Shown: positions 8,239-16,859 of the stretch, one piece after another
How positions within the stretch are numbered: the stretch's first letter is position 1
Layout: every line of letters starts with the position of its first letter
NCBI GenBank assembly: GCA_007128135.1
Contig: SKYA01000010.1
Location: 1 to 57,197, forward strand
Reading direction: 5' to 3'
Source of the DNA: Paracoccaceae bacterium
GTDB lineage: Bacteria > Pseudomonadota > Alphaproteobacteria > Rhodobacterales > Rhodobacteraceae
DNA: 57,197 bases
Program-made: the position numbers and the translations under genes
Notes under the pieces: model-generated
What the model saw: the letters and a program-made list of their open reading frames with translations, nothing else
Database searches by the model: none
Told to the model about the DNA's origin: nothing

Positions 8239-8768
8239 CCCAACGCGGCGGGCATCATGGTCAGACTCATCCCGAGCGACCGGCCTTGCGCGCCGCGCGG
8301 ATAGCCGCGGTAGAACAGCACCCGCCCGACAACGAACAGCCCCGCCGCAACCGGCAACAGCGCCAGCCACGCCCCGCCCGCCACGGCGGCCAGCGCGAAG
8401 TAGAAGCCTGCCGCCAGCACGGTCTGTTCCAACGTGTTCTGCAGAAACGCGGCCTTGATCGCCAGCCGTTCGCTGGGCGGCCCGGCGGCCTGCCCGCCGA
8501 TATCCTCGGCCGAGAAGCGCCGCGTGGTCGAGACCATCAGGACGGCTACCAGCAGCACGAAGCCCGGCACCGCGAAGACCTGCGCCGCAAAGGCCAGCCG
8601 GTCGGCGACCTCCACAGGTAGATCGGCCAGCGCCGGGCCGAGCCAGAAGGCCGCCGCGAAACCCGCGAGCGTTCCCGCCGTCGCGATGGTCGTGTCGCGC
8701 CGGATCGCACGCTCCTCGGCGGCCATGTCAACGGCTTCGGGCGGTCGGCGATAGGCGTTTTGGGACAT
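8199..8768 (-). CDS. MAPEG family membrane protein
   Basis: 189 aa with four hydrophobic helices. The C-terminal half has the MAPEG signature: AFLQNTLEQTVLAAGFYFAL, then GRVLFYRGYPRGAQGRSLGM, the glutathione-contacting region in characterised members. The N-terminal ~35 residues are polar and cytoplasmic. The start is the ATG preceded by GAGGAGA four bases upstream; an in-frame start 15 codons earlier has no such site. The family includes microsomal glutathione transferases; bacterial activity is not established from sequence. Confidence 0.82.
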   Translation of the reverse strand: MSQNAYRRPPEAVDMAAEERAIRRDTTIATAGTLAGFAAAFWLGPALADLPVEVADRLAFAAQVFAVPGFVLLVAVLMVSTTRRFSAEDIGGQAAGPPSERLAIKAAFLQNTLEQTVLAAGFYFALAAVAGGAWLALLPVAAGLFVVGRVLFYRGYPRGAQGRSLGMSLTMMPAALGYPLVAGLAVFGG

Positions 8769-8809
8769 GCGGTCTCCTCTTGCTCTGGCCGCACAGCCTA
8801 TCAGCCCTG

Positions 8810-9013
8810 TCAAGCGCGCCGTGGTCTTCTGGCAGGGGCCCTACGCTGGGGCGCCGCGTCCCGGCACGCTCGCAGCGAATGGCTCAGCCGGGCGCGCCAG
8901 GCGAAGACCCGCCACAGCCCGGCCCATTCGTGCGCATTGAGCGGGTCGTCGAGCGGATGGTGGCGGCGGGGGCGCAACAGGGCACGCCCCATGAGTGCGA
9001 GACGCAGCTGCAT
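8810..9013 (-). CDS. Small arginine-rich hypothetical protein
   Basis: 67 aa from an ATG with GGAG six bases upstream. The first 45 residues (MQLRLALMGRALLRPRRHHP, then NAHEWAGLWRVFAWRARLSH) have balanced composition; the tail is a run of arginines, alanines and prolines that could be read-through of GC-rich DNA. No family recognised. It faces the broken LysR gene across a 100 bp gap. It may be real or a chance frame. Confidence 0.4.
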   Translation of the reverse strand: MQLRLALMGRALLRPRRHHPLDDPLNAHEWAGLWRVFAWRARLSHSLRACRDAAPQRRAPARRPRRA

Positions 9014-9112
9014 GGGAAGCTCCAATTCTGATCGGCGTTTCGTTGTGAGCCCAAGGTAACTGCGCCAAATCCGGTGCTTTTAGCCCGTGCGTTCGAATGC
9101 TTTCATTCAGGA

Positions 9113-9353
9113 GTGAACGTCCTCGACTGGAAGTACCTGCGTCTTTTCTGCCATGTTGCGCGCGAGGGCACGCTCGCAGGTGCCGCTGACCGCACCGGCA
9201 TCAGCACGCCCACGTTGGGTCGCGCGATGCGCGCGCTGGAGAATCGGCTGGGCCAGGCACTCTTCACGCGTCATCGCACTGGCTACCACCTGTTGCCCGA
9301 CGGGCAGGCGCTCAATGACAAGCGCGGTCGCCCGGATGCGGGTGATCGTCTAG
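9113..9353 (+). pseudogene. LysR family regulator, 3'-truncated fragment
   Basis: The HTH region is intact: LDWKYLRLFCHVAREGTLAG, then ISTPTLGRAMRALENRLGQA and LFTRHRTGYHLLPDGQAL. About residue 70 the family similarity fades; a switch of frame would give a few more LysR-like residues before a stop near 9353. The whole effector domain (~200 residues) is missing. Immediately downstream is sequence with paired direct repeats like the ends of IS21-family elements, the likely cause of the truncation. The GTG start overlaps an AGGAG, which is poor spacing. Confidence 0.7.
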
Positions 9354-9377
9354 ACGCTGGTTATCCCAACCCCAAAG

Positions 9378-9580
9378 TGGCAACATTTTGCGCTGCCCTT
9401 TGGCCCACTTTTACTCTGCTGTTGACACCACGATCCATCCACGGATCTTCATTGCCGTATCCATCAGCAGCACCTGATCTTCCTCCGTGCCAAAGCGCAC
9501 GGAAGTTAACAATGCAGGTGGGTCAATTCTGGATGATCATAACCCACCCAAGTGGGTCACTTTTGCATGCCAATTCACAC
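9378..9580. mobile_element. Insertion-sequence remnant with IS21-like subterminal repeats
   Basis: No gene is visible across 9355-9849. Two pairs of imperfect direct repeats stand out. One pair begins TGGC at 9378 and 9401, sharing TTTT and CTGC with ~23-base spacing. The other begins GTGGGTCA at 9518 and 9552 and continues similarly (16 of 22 bases). Repeated subterminal motifs of this type are characteristic of IS21-family ends. No istA or istB frame survives between them. The identification rests on repeat style only, so the family name is tentative. The remaining bases up to 9849 hold nothing recognisable. Confidence 0.4.
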
Positions 9581-9849
9581 GTCTGGGCAATATGCAGGTT
9601 TCCGGGCGCGGTCCTGGCGCGGCGCGTCTGACCTTGCCGATGTCCAGTTTCTGCAAGGCAGCTATACAGCGTGACTATGCCCCATAGGTGGCGGGATGCA
9701 ATTCTCGGGAAAACGCTGTCATGTAAGGCTCTCGGAAGGTATCGACCCGTCCGTCCAGCCTGTCGATGGTCAAACTGCCATGCCCCGGCTGAAGGCAAAG
9801 GGACCTCTGCCTTCAGCCGAGAGGCAAGGCAATGGCCCAGGGATCAGGA

Positions 9850-10107
9850 TCAGGCGACGACCATTTCCGCCTTGGAAGCGCGTGGCTTGTTCGCGGGCGA
9901 TTTGCGCAACCCGGAACGACCTGTCTTGCCGGAGGGACTGAGCATTTGCTTCATCGCTTCTGCCTCGCGTGCCAGTTCCACCGAATCCTCGTGCGGAATA
10001 TTGGCGGCAAATGCTCCGAGTGCTCGCAGATACGCGTCGTGTTGCATTTTGAACACCCTCATCCAGAAGACCGAACTCTGCATACAGAGCGATACCGGAT
10101 CAAACAT
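9850..10107 (-). CDS. Conserved-looking small protein, phasin-like N-terminus
   Basis: 85 aa. The body (SSVFWMRVFKMQHDAYLRAL, then GAFAANIPHEDSVELAREAE) is an amphipathic helical pair like those of phasin or short 'FWM..Q..YL' proteins of Rhodobacteraceae. The tail is basic (KTGRSGLRKSPANKPRASKA), as in DNA- or granule-associated proteins. GGAG lies eight bases before the ATG. A role in polyhydroxyalkanoate granules is possible but not shown. A perfect 7-base inverted repeat (10128-10144) sits just upstream. Confidence 0.5.
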   Translation of the reverse strand: MFDPVSLCMQSSVFWMRVFKMQHDAYLRALGAFAANIPHEDSVELAREAEAMKQMLSPSGKTGRSGLRKSPANKPRASKAEMVVA

Positions 10108-10452
10108 CTTTTTTCTCCCCTTGCTCAGACCGGCGCGGCCGGTCCGTGAACGTCCCTGAACCCGACTACTCCTACCAATGCCTTCATGACATTGCATTGA
10201 CATTGCGCAAGCCCTGACGGGAAATTGACCCGCTTCGTTTGACAACCAGGACGCGAAGTGACGCGGTGTCATATCTGTCAGGCCCTGCGGACGAAGTCAA
10301 AACGTCATCGCGCCCTTCAGCGGATGTTAGCGCAAATGCCCTCCGCTTGGGCGCAAGCCGCCGCCTGATGTCGGTTTCGGCAGCAGCATGGGAACCGAAC
10401 ACGCCAGTGCGAAGAGGTCAGGGAGCGCTACGCCGCCGATGTGCCGGACAGG
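10108..10452. other. Gene-free stretch with small repeats
   Basis: No convincing gene. It holds a GACCGGC/GCCGGTC inverted repeat (10128-10144), which could be an operator or leader hairpin of the 85 aa gene, and a tandem TGACATTGC (10187 and 10198, 11-base period). The right part, up to the ftsB-like stop codon, shows nothing recognisable. Confidence 0.5.
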
Positions 10453-10749
10453 TCAGCGGATCACGATCTCGTCCGGGCGTGCAAGTCCCAGCACGTCGCG
10501 TGCGCGCTCGTCGAGAAGATCGAGATCCAGATAATCATCCGATAGCCGGTGGGTACGGTTGCGCAGTTCGGCCAGTGTAACATCAAGCCGGTCGCGCCTT
10601 TCCCGCAATTCGACGATTTCGGCCTCGATCTGGACACGGTTGAACAGACCGAAAGCGCCCTGCACGGCCGAAAACGTGAAATAGAGCCCGAGCACGATCG
10701 CCGTGCCGAAATAGAAGAGCGCGCCGATGGCGGGGCGAGTGTGTTTCAT
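10453..10749 (-). CDS. ftsB: Septum formation initiator family protein (FtsB/DivIC-like)
   Basis: 98 aa. One TM helix near the N-terminus (GALFYFGTAIVLGLYFTFSA), then a coiled coil (NRVQIEAEIVELRERRDRLD) and the short conserved region YLDLDLLDERARDVLGLARP that ends the family. Known members link FtsL and FtsQ in the divisome on the periplasmic side of the inner membrane. The topology here, short cytoplasmic N-terminus and periplasmic coiled coil, agrees. It lies downstream of the pgk operon, as commonly seen in this order. Symbol by family similarity. Confidence 0.82.
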   Translation of the reverse strand: MKHTRPAIGALFYFGTAIVLGLYFTFSAVQGAFGLFNRVQIEAEIVELRERRDRLDVTLAELRNRTHRLSDDYLDLDLLDERARDVLGLARPDEIVIR

Positions 10750-10847
10750 GGAGTCTGCCTGTCCATGCGGGTTTTCTCCCGCTTCGGGCCACAGTATCGC
10801 ATATCGGGCAAGGCTTGTGAATCCCCATGGTCAGGCCGGAATGCGGA

Positions 10848-11063
10848 TCAGCGCAGGAAGAGACCGGCCACGACCATCATCAATCCCAGGGTCGAGATGG
10901 CGAGGGCTGCGAAATTCACCAGGACAGCCTTTTGCATTCGTGCGCGCATCGTCGCCTCGTCCAGTTGCGCACGACGCAGACCGACCACATAGATGATGCA
11001 CCAGACCAGCGCGGCCACCCCCCCGAGCGACAGTGCCGCTCCGATCCAGACAAGAGCTGCCAT
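10848..11063 (-). CDS. Small two-TM inner membrane protein
   Basis: 71 aa with hydrophobic helices at ~2-28 (ALVWIGAALSLGGVAALVWC) and ~46-70 (VLVNFAALAISTLGLMMVVA), joined by a charged loop RRAQLDEATMRARMQK. It starts five bases after the pgk stop on the same strand and so is cotranscribed with pgk. The reading frame continues upstream inside pgk, but this ATG gives a compact hydrophobic protein. No function known. Confidence 0.7.
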   Translation of the reverse strand: MAALVWIGAALSLGGVAALVWCIIYVVGLRRAQLDEATMRARMQKAVLVNFAALAISTLGLMMVVAGLFLR

Positions 11064-11068
11064 CCGCT

Positions 11069-12265
11069 TCAGCTCCCGTGCATCAGGGCGGCGACCCCCG
11101 GAAGGGTCTTGCCTTCCATCCATTCCAGAAACGCCCCGCCAGCGGTCGAGATATAGCTGAAGGCCTCGCCCGCGCCGGCCCTGTTCAACGCGGCGACCGT
11201 ATCGCCTCCTCCCGCGACCGAGATGAGCTTGCCTTCCGAAGTCAGGCGTGCGGCCTCCTGTGCGCTCGCATTGGTCGCTGCATCGAAGGGCACAATCTCG
11301 AAGGCCCCCAGCGGGCCGTTCCAGATCAGCGTCCTGCACTTGCCAAAGACCTCGGCAATCGCAGCCACGGTCTCGGGCCCGGCATCAAGGATCATTGCAT
11401 CCTCGGGGCAGGCATCGGCCGGCAGGACCTCATGCGCGGCGCCTGCCGCGAATTCGCGCGCCACGACGATGTCGCGCGGAAGATGCAGGGTGCAGCCCCG
11501 GCCTTCGGCTCGGGCGATGATTTCGCGTGCGGTCTCGGCCATGTCGCGCTCGGCCAGCGACTTGCCGATCTCGATTCCTTGCGCCACGAGAAAGGTATTG
11601 GCCATGCCGCCCCCGATGATCAGATGATCGACCTTGTCGAGCAGATTGCTCAGCAGGTCCAGCTTGGTCGAGACCTTGGCGCCGCCCACCACCGCCGCGA
11701 CAGGGCGCTTCGGATCGCCCAGCGCGGCTTCCAGCGCCTTGAGTTCGGCCTCCATCAGCCGCCCGGCGCAGGCAGGGCGCAGATGGGCAATCGCCTCGGT
11801 CGAGGCATGGGCGCGATGCGCTGCCGAGAAGGCGTCATTGACATAGATATCGCCCAGCGCCGCAATGGCGGCGGCAAGCATCTTGTCATTCTTCTCTTCG
11901 CCCGCATGAAAGCGCGTATTCTCCAGCAGCAGCACATCGCCGGCAGCCATGGCCATGACCGCCTGCTTGGCCGGGGCACCCATGCAATCCTCGGCAAAGC
12001 CGACCGGCTGGCCAAGTGCGGCCTCCAGCGCCGGGCGCACAAGACTCAGCGACATTTCGGGCACGCGCGCGCCCTTTGGGCGGCCGAAATGTGCCAGCAG
12101 GACCGCCTTGCCGCCTGCTTCGGTGACATGTCGGATCGTTGGCAGGATGCGTTCGATCCGTGTCGAGTCGGTTACCTTCCCGTGCTCCACGGGCACATTG
12201 ATATCCACCCTGATCAGCGCGGTCTTGCCCGCGAAATCCATGTCGTCGAGCGTCTTGAACGCCAT
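11069..12265 (-). CDS. pgk: Phosphoglycerate kinase
   Basis: 398 aa, the normal bacterial length. Converts 1,3-bisphosphoglycerate plus ADP to 3-phosphoglycerate plus ATP in glycolysis, and the reverse in gluconeogenesis and the Calvin cycle. Signatures: [16 protein letters not shown] at the N-terminus, [52 protein letters not shown], and the nucleotide loop [14 protein letters not shown]. The ATG is preceded by AGGAG; an upstream in-frame start has no support. A divergent cyclophilin gene shares the promoter region. Confidence 0.97.
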   Translation of the reverse strand: MAFKTLDDMDFAGKTALIRVDINVPVEHGKVTDSTRIERILPTIRHVTEAGGKAVLLAHFGRPKGARVPEMSLSLVRPALEAALGQPVGFAEDCMGAPAKQAVMAMAAGDVLLLENTRFHAGEEKNDKMLAAAIAALGDIYVNDAFSAAHRAHASTEAIAHLRPACAGRLMEAELKALEAALGDPKRPVAAVVGGAKVSTKLDLLSNLLDKVDHLIIGGGMANTFLVAQGIEIGKSLAERDMAETAREIIARAEGRGCTLHLPRDIVVAREFAAGAAHEVLPADACPEDAMILDAGPETVAAIAEVFGKCRTLIWNGPLGAFEIVPFDAATNASAQEAARLTSEGKLISVAGGGDTVAALNRAGAGEAFSYISTAGGAFLEWMEGKTLPGVAALMHGS

Positions 12266-12405
12266 CGCCCCACTCCTGCCGGTCACTTTGGCGCAATCTG
12301 GCTTGAAAGGCAGGGCAGGGTCAATGGTCTGCAAGGCTGATAGGGGTTTTCCTGCGCGCGCCTGCGCAGTAGGGTGCAGCCAGACCCAAGACAGAGGAGC
12401 CTCGA

Positions 12406-12912
12406 ATGGCCGAGATCAAGGACCCGGAAAACACCATCCTCATGGAACTGAAAGGCGGCACGGTCGTGATCGAGCTGTTGGCCGACATCGCACCGGGTCA
12501 TTGCGCCCGGATGAAGGAACTCGCCCGCGCCGGAGCCTATGACAATGTGGTGTTTCACCGCGTCATCGAGGGTTTCATGGCGCAGAGCGGCGATGTCGCC
12601 AACGGGAATACCGAAGTGAACTACAATCCGGGGCGCTGTGGCACGGGCGGCTCGGACCTGCCCGACCTGAAGGCCGAGTTCTCGGGCATCCCGCATGATC
12701 GCGGCACGCTGGGAGCGGCGCGGTCGGCCAACCCCGACAGTGCCAACAGCCAGTTCTTTATCAATTTCAAGGACAACCACTTCCTGAACCGCCAGTACAC
12801 GGTCTATGGTCGCGTGATTTCGGGGATGGAGCATGTCGATGCCATCACCCGGGGCGAGCCGCCCGCGACCCCTGACAAGATGCTCAGCGTCAAGGTGGCA
12901 GCCGATGCGTGA
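12406..12912 (+). CDS. ppiB: Peptidyl-prolyl cis-trans isomerase, cytoplasmic cyclophilin
   Basis: 168 aa, cyclophilin type. Catalytic region [16 protein letters not shown] with the active-site arginine (HRV), then [20 protein letters not shown] including the conserved QFFI and the tail residues of the proline pocket. No signal peptide, so cytoplasmic. GAGGAG sits upstream of the ATG. The gene overlaps the next, exported paralogue by eight bases; the two look like a tandem duplication. Confidence 0.94.
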   Translation: MAEIKDPENTILMELKGGTVVIELLADIAPGHCARMKELARAGAYDNVVFHRVIEGFMAQSGDVANGNTEVNYNPGRCGTGGSDLPDLKAEFSGIPHDRGTLGAARSANPDSANSQFFINFKDNHFLNRQYTVYGRVISGMEHVDAITRGEPPATPDKMLSVKVAADA

Positions 12913-13519
12913 CCGGCTGATCTTCGGCGGGCTGTTCGCGCTCGGTTTCGCTATCCTGGGGGCGTCCTGGCTGAACCTGATGGGGGCCAGGGCCGAGACC
13001 GAGATTCCGTCCGATCACACCGGTCCGGTCATGGTGATCGCGGTCGAAGGCGAGGCCAATGGCGAGATTCGCATTGTGCTGCGTGATGATCTGGCGCCGG
13101 GTCACGTCGAGCGGATCGTGACGCTCGCCGAGCGCGGCGATTATGACGGCGTGGTATTTCACCGTGTCATCGAGGGTTTCATGGCGCAGACCGGCGATGT
13201 CGCCCATGGCAAGGCCGACGGCAATCCGCGCATGTGGGGCATGGGCGGCTCGGACCTGCCCGATCTTCAGGCCGAATTCAGCGCGCAGCCTTTCGAGCGG
13301 GGCGTGGTCGGCATGGCCCGTTCGCAAAGCCCGCACTCGGCCAACAGCCAGTTCTTCATAATGTTTTCTGCCGCCCCGCATCTGAACGGCCAGTACACGG
13401 TGGTGGGACAAATGATCGACGGCTATGAGGTGCTTGACGCGATCAAGCTCGGCATGGGCAGCAACGGCGCTGTCATAGGGGCGCCTGACCGGATGTCGCG
13501 TGTCATGATCGAACGCTGA
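12905..13519 (+). CDS. Exported cyclophilin-type peptidyl-prolyl isomerase
   Basis: 204 aa. The N-terminus is a signal or anchor helix (LIFGGLFALGFAILGASWLN) followed by a cyclophilin domain with [20 protein letters not shown] and [20 protein letters not shown]. Substrate-pocket residues match the upstream paralogue. It starts inside the last codons of ppiB (8-base overlap), so it is translationally coupled. Expected to fold proteins in the periplasm or at the membrane face. The start is chosen as the first ATG giving a clean leader. Confidence 0.9.
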   Translation: MRDRLIFGGLFALGFAILGASWLNLMGARAETEIPSDHTGPVMVIAVEGEANGEIRIVLRDDLAPGHVERIVTLAERGDYDGVVFHRVIEGFMAQTGDVAHGKADGNPRMWGMGGSDLPDLQAEFSAQPFERGVVGMARSQSPHSANSQFFIMFSAAPHLNGQYTVVGQMIDGYEVLDAIKLGMGSNGAVIGAPDRMSRVMIER

Positions 13520-13525
13520 ACGAAA

Positions 13526-13552
13526 CGCGCCGGGGCCACAAACCCCGGCGCG
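13526..13552. terminator. Bidirectional hairpin terminator
   Basis: Perfect 10-base stem CGCGCCGGGG/CCCCGGCGCG with a seven-base loop, between the convergent cyclophilin and DUF4168 genes. No long T run on either strand, so it may act as a weak terminator or mRNA 3'-end stabiliser for both. Confidence 0.65.
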
Positions 13553-13569
13553 ATTCGAAAAGGCAGGCA

Positions 13570-13962
13570 TCAGCCGCCATGGGTCTCGTTGAACCGCGCA
13601 TCGATGCGCGCAGCCAGTTCGGGGTCGGCGGCTGCCGCCTCGCCAATCGCGATATATTCCTCGACAGTGATATCGGGCGTCGCTTCGACAACATCCATAA
13701 TGGCGGCATCGGCTTCCTGCACGATGGCCATCTGCTCGTTCTGATCGGTGGTCGCCTCCAGCTGTGCCAGATAGCCCTGGCGCGTCTCGGCCACGGCCAG
13801 AGCTGCGACGATGAAAGCGTCGATCTTGAATATGTCCTGCGCGATTTCTGCGCCATGTTCGGCCGTCCCGGTCTCTTGCGCGTCAGCCTGATGGACCATC
13901 AAGGGTGTTGTCACCAGTCCGGCGGCGAGGATCGTTGTTGCAAGAAGGCGGTTGAGTGCCAT
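13570..13962 (-). CDS. DUF4168 domain-containing secreted protein
   Basis: 130 aa. A signal peptide (LLATTILAAGLVTTPLMVHQ, ADAQ|E cleavage likely) is followed by an acidic helical domain with the DUF4168 ending: ITVEEYIAIGEAAAADPELA, RIDARF. GGAGA lies six bases before the ATG, which excludes the 27 codons of open frame upstream. Function of the family is unknown; members are secreted and helical. A single-gene unit between a terminator hairpin and the VWA operon. Confidence 0.8.
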   Translation of the reverse strand: MALNRLLATTILAAGLVTTPLMVHQADAQETGTAEHGAEIAQDIFKIDAFIVAALAVAETRQGYLAQLEATTDQNEQMAIVQEADAAIMDVVEATPDITVEEYIAIGEAAAADPELAARIDARFNETHGG

Positions 13963-14115
13963 GAAAGTCTCCTGTCTGTTACGGACACGCCGGGCCTTGT
14001 GGCCCGGCGCTTGTGACAGACCTATGCGGGCGGAGCCGATCATGCAAATCTCTCGGCGGGAATCTGCTTACAAGCAGACCGGTTGCGACGCTATCTTCAT
14101 GAATTACCAGAGAAT

Positions 14116-15300
14116 CTAGCGTCCCAGTTCCCTGATCCCGCGGCCAATTCCCTCCAGGGTCATGGGCACCATGCGATCCTCGAATATCTCGCGGATGATC
14201 CCGATGGATTGTGTATAGCCCCAGTGGTTTTCGGGGGTGGGGTTGATCCACAGATGGTCGGGCCATTGCGTGCGGGCGCGGTCCAGCCAGACTTGCCCGC
14301 TCTCGGCGTTCCAGTGCTCATTGGCGCCCCCGGGATAAAGGATTTCGTAGGGTGACATGGCGGCATCGCCCACGAAGATGCATTTCCAGTCCGACCCATA
14401 GTGGCGCAGCAGATCCCAGGTGGACTGGCGCTCGGTCCAGCGCCGCGCGTTGTCGCGCCAGACGAATTCATAGAGGCAGTTGTGGAAGTAGTAATGCTCG
14501 AGGTGCTTGAACTCGGATTTCGCGGCACTGAACAACTCTTCCACGCTGCGCACATGGTCATCCATCGACCCGCCGATATCAAGCAGCAGCAGGACCTTCA
14601 CGGCATTCCTGCGCTCGGGCCGCGTGCGAACATCCAGCCAGCCCTGCTCGGCGGTCGAGCGGATCGTGCCGTCCAGGTCGAGTTCTTCCTCGGCCCCGTC
14701 GCGCGCCCATTTGCGCAGCCGTTTGAGCGCCACCTTGATATTGCGGGTGCCCAGTTCGACCGTGTCGTCAAGATTGCGGAATTCGCGCTTGTCCCAGACC
14801 TTCACGGCCCGGCGGTGGCGTGATCCGTCCTGCCCGATCCGCACCCCCTCGGGGTTGTATCCATACGCGCCAAAGGGCGAGGTGCCAGCGGTGCCGATCC
14901 ATTTGTTGCCGCCCTGATGGCGGCCCTTCTGCTCTTCGAGACGTTGCTTTAGCGTCTCCATCAGCTTGTCGAATCCGCCCAGAGCCGTGATCCGTTCGCG
15001 TTCCTCGGCGCTCAGGTGCTTCTCGGCCAGTTTCTCCAGCCAGTCGCGCGGCAGATCCAGCGTTTCGATGACCTGATCGAGGCTGATCTCTTCCAGCGCA
15101 CCGAACGACGCGGCGAATGCCTGATCGAACCGGTCCAGATGGCGCTCGTCCTTCACCATAGCCGCGCGTGCGAGATAGTAGAAGCCTTCAATGTCATAGG
15201 TCACAAGCCCGGCCTGCACGCCTTCGAGAAACCCGAGATATTCGCGCAGCGTCACCGGTACGGCATGGTCGCGCAGGGACTGGAAGAAAGGCAGGAACAT
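14116..15300 (-). CDS. VWA domain-containing protein (CoxE-like)
   Basis: 394 aa. The N-terminal half is helical and charged; the VWA domain begins near residue 230 with VKVLLLLDIGGSMDDHVRSV. The metal-binding MIDAS reads DIGGS (Asp241), with Gly in place of the first Ser of canonical DxSxS. Last gene of an operon starting with a MoxR AAA+ ATPase; MoxR/VWA pairs act together as chaperone-like assembly or metal-insertion systems in studied cases. Its ATG overlaps the stop of the 54 aa gene by one base. The client protein is unknown. Confidence 0.88.
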   Translation of the reverse strand: MFLPFFQSLRDHAVPVTLREYLGFLEGVQAGLVTYDIEGFYYLARAAMVKDERHLDRFDQAFAASFGALEEISLDQVIETLDLPRDWLEKLAEKHLSAEERERITALGGFDKLMETLKQRLEEQKGRHQGGNKWIGTAGTSPFGAYGYNPEGVRIGQDGSRHRRAVKVWDKREFRNLDDTVELGTRNIKVALKRLRKWARDGAEEELDLDGTIRSTAEQGWLDVRTRPERRNAVKVLLLLDIGGSMDDHVRSVEELFSAAKSEFKHLEHYYFHNCLYEFVWRDNARRWTERQSTWDLLRHYGSDWKCIFVGDAAMSPYEILYPGGANEHWNAESGQVWLDRARTQWPDHLWINPTPENHWGYTQSIGIIREIFEDRMVPMTLEGIGRGIRELGR

Positions 15301-15464
15301 CAGAGCATCTTCTCAACCCCGATCGTGACGAACAGGCCCAACAGGCCGCCGATGATGCCGCCGACAGCGGCATATTGCGCCTTGTCCTTGGTGTTGCCGC
15401 CCTGCCTGCGCGCCGAGGCATAGCCCCACCACGCGCCCGCCACTATGCCCAGGAGCACGATCAT
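15300..15464 (-). CDS. 54 aa glycine-rich membrane protein in the MoxR/VWA operon
   Basis: Short gene: MIVLLGIVAGAWWGYASARR, a polar GGNTKDKAQYAA linker, then a GGIIGGLLGLFVTIGVEKML helix. Two TM helices with a basic connection. AAGGA lies upstream of the ATG, and the stop overlaps the VWA gene start by one base (TGATG), so it is translationally coupled. Similar small proteins with a 'RRxGGNxxDxAQYA' centre are familiar in Rhodobacteraceae; no function is known. Its position suggests a membrane partner of the VWA protein. Confidence 0.8.
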   Translation of the reverse strand: MIVLLGIVAGAWWGYASARRQGGNTKDKAQYAAVGGIIGGLLGLFVTIGVEKML

Positions 15465-15497
15465 GCCATTGTTCCTTGTCTCTGTCCTGCCATCATC

Positions 15498-16859
15498 TCA
15501 TTGCCGGATCAGCGCCGCGATCTCGTCGCGCCGGCCTTGTGCCGCGGATTCCGAGCCGAAACCGAAGATCGCGTAGGGCTGCGCCTCCTGGCGCAACCGC
15601 TCGGCCTCGGGCAGGCGGCCCGTACGCTCCAGAGCCTGCGCCCGCAAGAGCATCAGCGACGACAGCAATGCCCCGTTCTCGCTGCGCCGCGCGGGCGACA
15701 TGGCGTTCTCTGTCAGGCGCAGCACCAGTGCATATTGTCCCGAGGCCAGTGCCTGTGCGGCCAGATGCATTTCGATATGGGCGCGCGGCACCTGCCCTCC
15801 GGGGCGCGCGTCGTAGATACTCGCGGCCTGCATCAGCGCGTCGAGCGCGCGACGGCCTTCGCCTTCAGGTGCGAAACGCCCCGCAACAAAAAGCGAGAAT
15901 GCCAACCGCTCGTCACGCCAGCCCTGCCGCATGGCAATGCCCAGCGCCTGCTGCGCCAGCGCAAAGGAGCGGCGGCGATTGGGCGTGCCGAGAGCGCTTT
16001 CCACGGCCACTGTCCAGGCGCGCGGGGTCGGCGTCGGGTCGAGTGACGGGCCCGAGCGCCCGCCTGCGGGGTTGAGCCGCGCAAGGATCGCCGGCAGCCT
16101 TGCGGCGACCTCTTCGGCGGTCATGCCAAGCCGAAGGGCAGGGTCATTCCAGACCCGCAGAACCAGCATGTCATATCCGGTCAGCGCGGTCTGGAAATTG
16201 TCGTCGTTCCAGACCGTCTCTCCAATGCGGAACAGGTCATTGAGCGGCCCCAGCGCCTGGGCAACCTCTTCATGCAGGCAGTCGCGCATTTCCTGCACCG
16301 TGGTGTCGGACGGTGTCACGACCAGTACCTTCTCGCGCTGCACGACCTGCGTCCAGTCCAGATGCGCTGCTCGCGGATTGGCGCGGAATTCCTCCCAGCT
16401 TGACACATTGGGCAGGATGAAACAGGCGGCCTCTGGCACCACGCGGCGCATCGTGGCGCGCGGCACGAATTCGACGGTGATCTGCGTGGGAGCCTCGCCA
16501 CGGCGGATATCGAGCCGCGCCTCGTTGCGCAGCCGCGCGATCAGACGGTCTGTCTCGATGGCCGCCAGAGGCGGCAGCGACCCGGTCAGGCGCACCCCCA
16601 CCGGGCCCTCGAAGCGCGAGAAGCGCGGGATTGAGCGACCCGATTCCAGCCTGAAGCCGAGCGCGATGATATCCTGCGCGATCTGGGCATTGCTGCGCGC
16701 AGGGGGGTAGGGGCGAGGGGTGCCGAAGAGTGCGCGCGACGAAATCGCGGGCGATTGGACGGCAAGATCAACCGGCGCGCGGCTGGGAGGCAGCGGGGCC
16801 GGTGCAGGGGCGCAGGCTGCAAGCGCCAGCGCCAGTACAAGAAGCGCCGCGACCCTCAT
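15498..16859 (-). CDS. DUF2927 domain-containing lipoprotein
   Basis: 453 aa. Starts with a lipoprotein signal (LLVLALALAACAPAP; Cys near residue 16). A proline-rich spacer leads to the DUF2927 domain, including GFRLESGRSIPRFSRFEGPV, ITVEFVPRATMRRVVPEAAC and MRDCLHEEVAQALGPLNDLF, which resembles a zinc-metalloprotease-like HExxQ helix. The C-terminal ~200 residues are helical repeats (TPR-like: AAQALASGQYALVLRLTENA). The start overlaps the GNAT stop as ATGA. Probably outer-membrane or periplasmic-face attached. Confidence 0.85.
   Translation of the reverse strand: MRVAALLVLALALAACAPAPAPLPPSRAPVDLAVQSPAISSRALFGTPRPYPPARSNAQIAQDIIALGFRLESGRSIPRFSRFEGPVGVRLTGSLPPLAAIETDRLIARLRNEARLDIRRGEAPTQITVEFVPRATMRRVVPEAACFILPNVSSWEEFRANPRAAHLDWTQVVQREKVLVVTPSDTTVQEMRDCLHEEVAQALGPLNDLFRIGETVWNDDNFQTALTGYDMLVLRVWNDPALRLGMTAEEVAARLPAILARLNPAGGRSGPSLDPTPTPRAWTVAVESALGTPNRRRSFALAQQALGIAMRQGWRDERLAFSLFVAGRFAPEGEGRRALDALMQAASIYDARPGGQVPRAHIEMHLAAQALASGQYALVLRLTENAMSPARRSENGALLSSLMLLRAQALERTGRLPEAERLRQEAQPYAIFGFGSESAAQGRRDEIAALIRQ

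Noticed and set aside
9378-9580. CRISPR-like array from the spaced direct repeats
   Set aside because: Only two pairs of imperfect repeats with different units and no regular spacers; fits IS ends better.
10108-10452. A small plus-strand gene starting near 10239
   Set aside because: The frame is arginine/serine-rich without an SD and runs through the ftsB-like gene in antisense.
11033-12340. A 435-codon frame antisense to pgk
   Set aside because: pgk has all family signatures on the minus strand; this is an antisense shadow.
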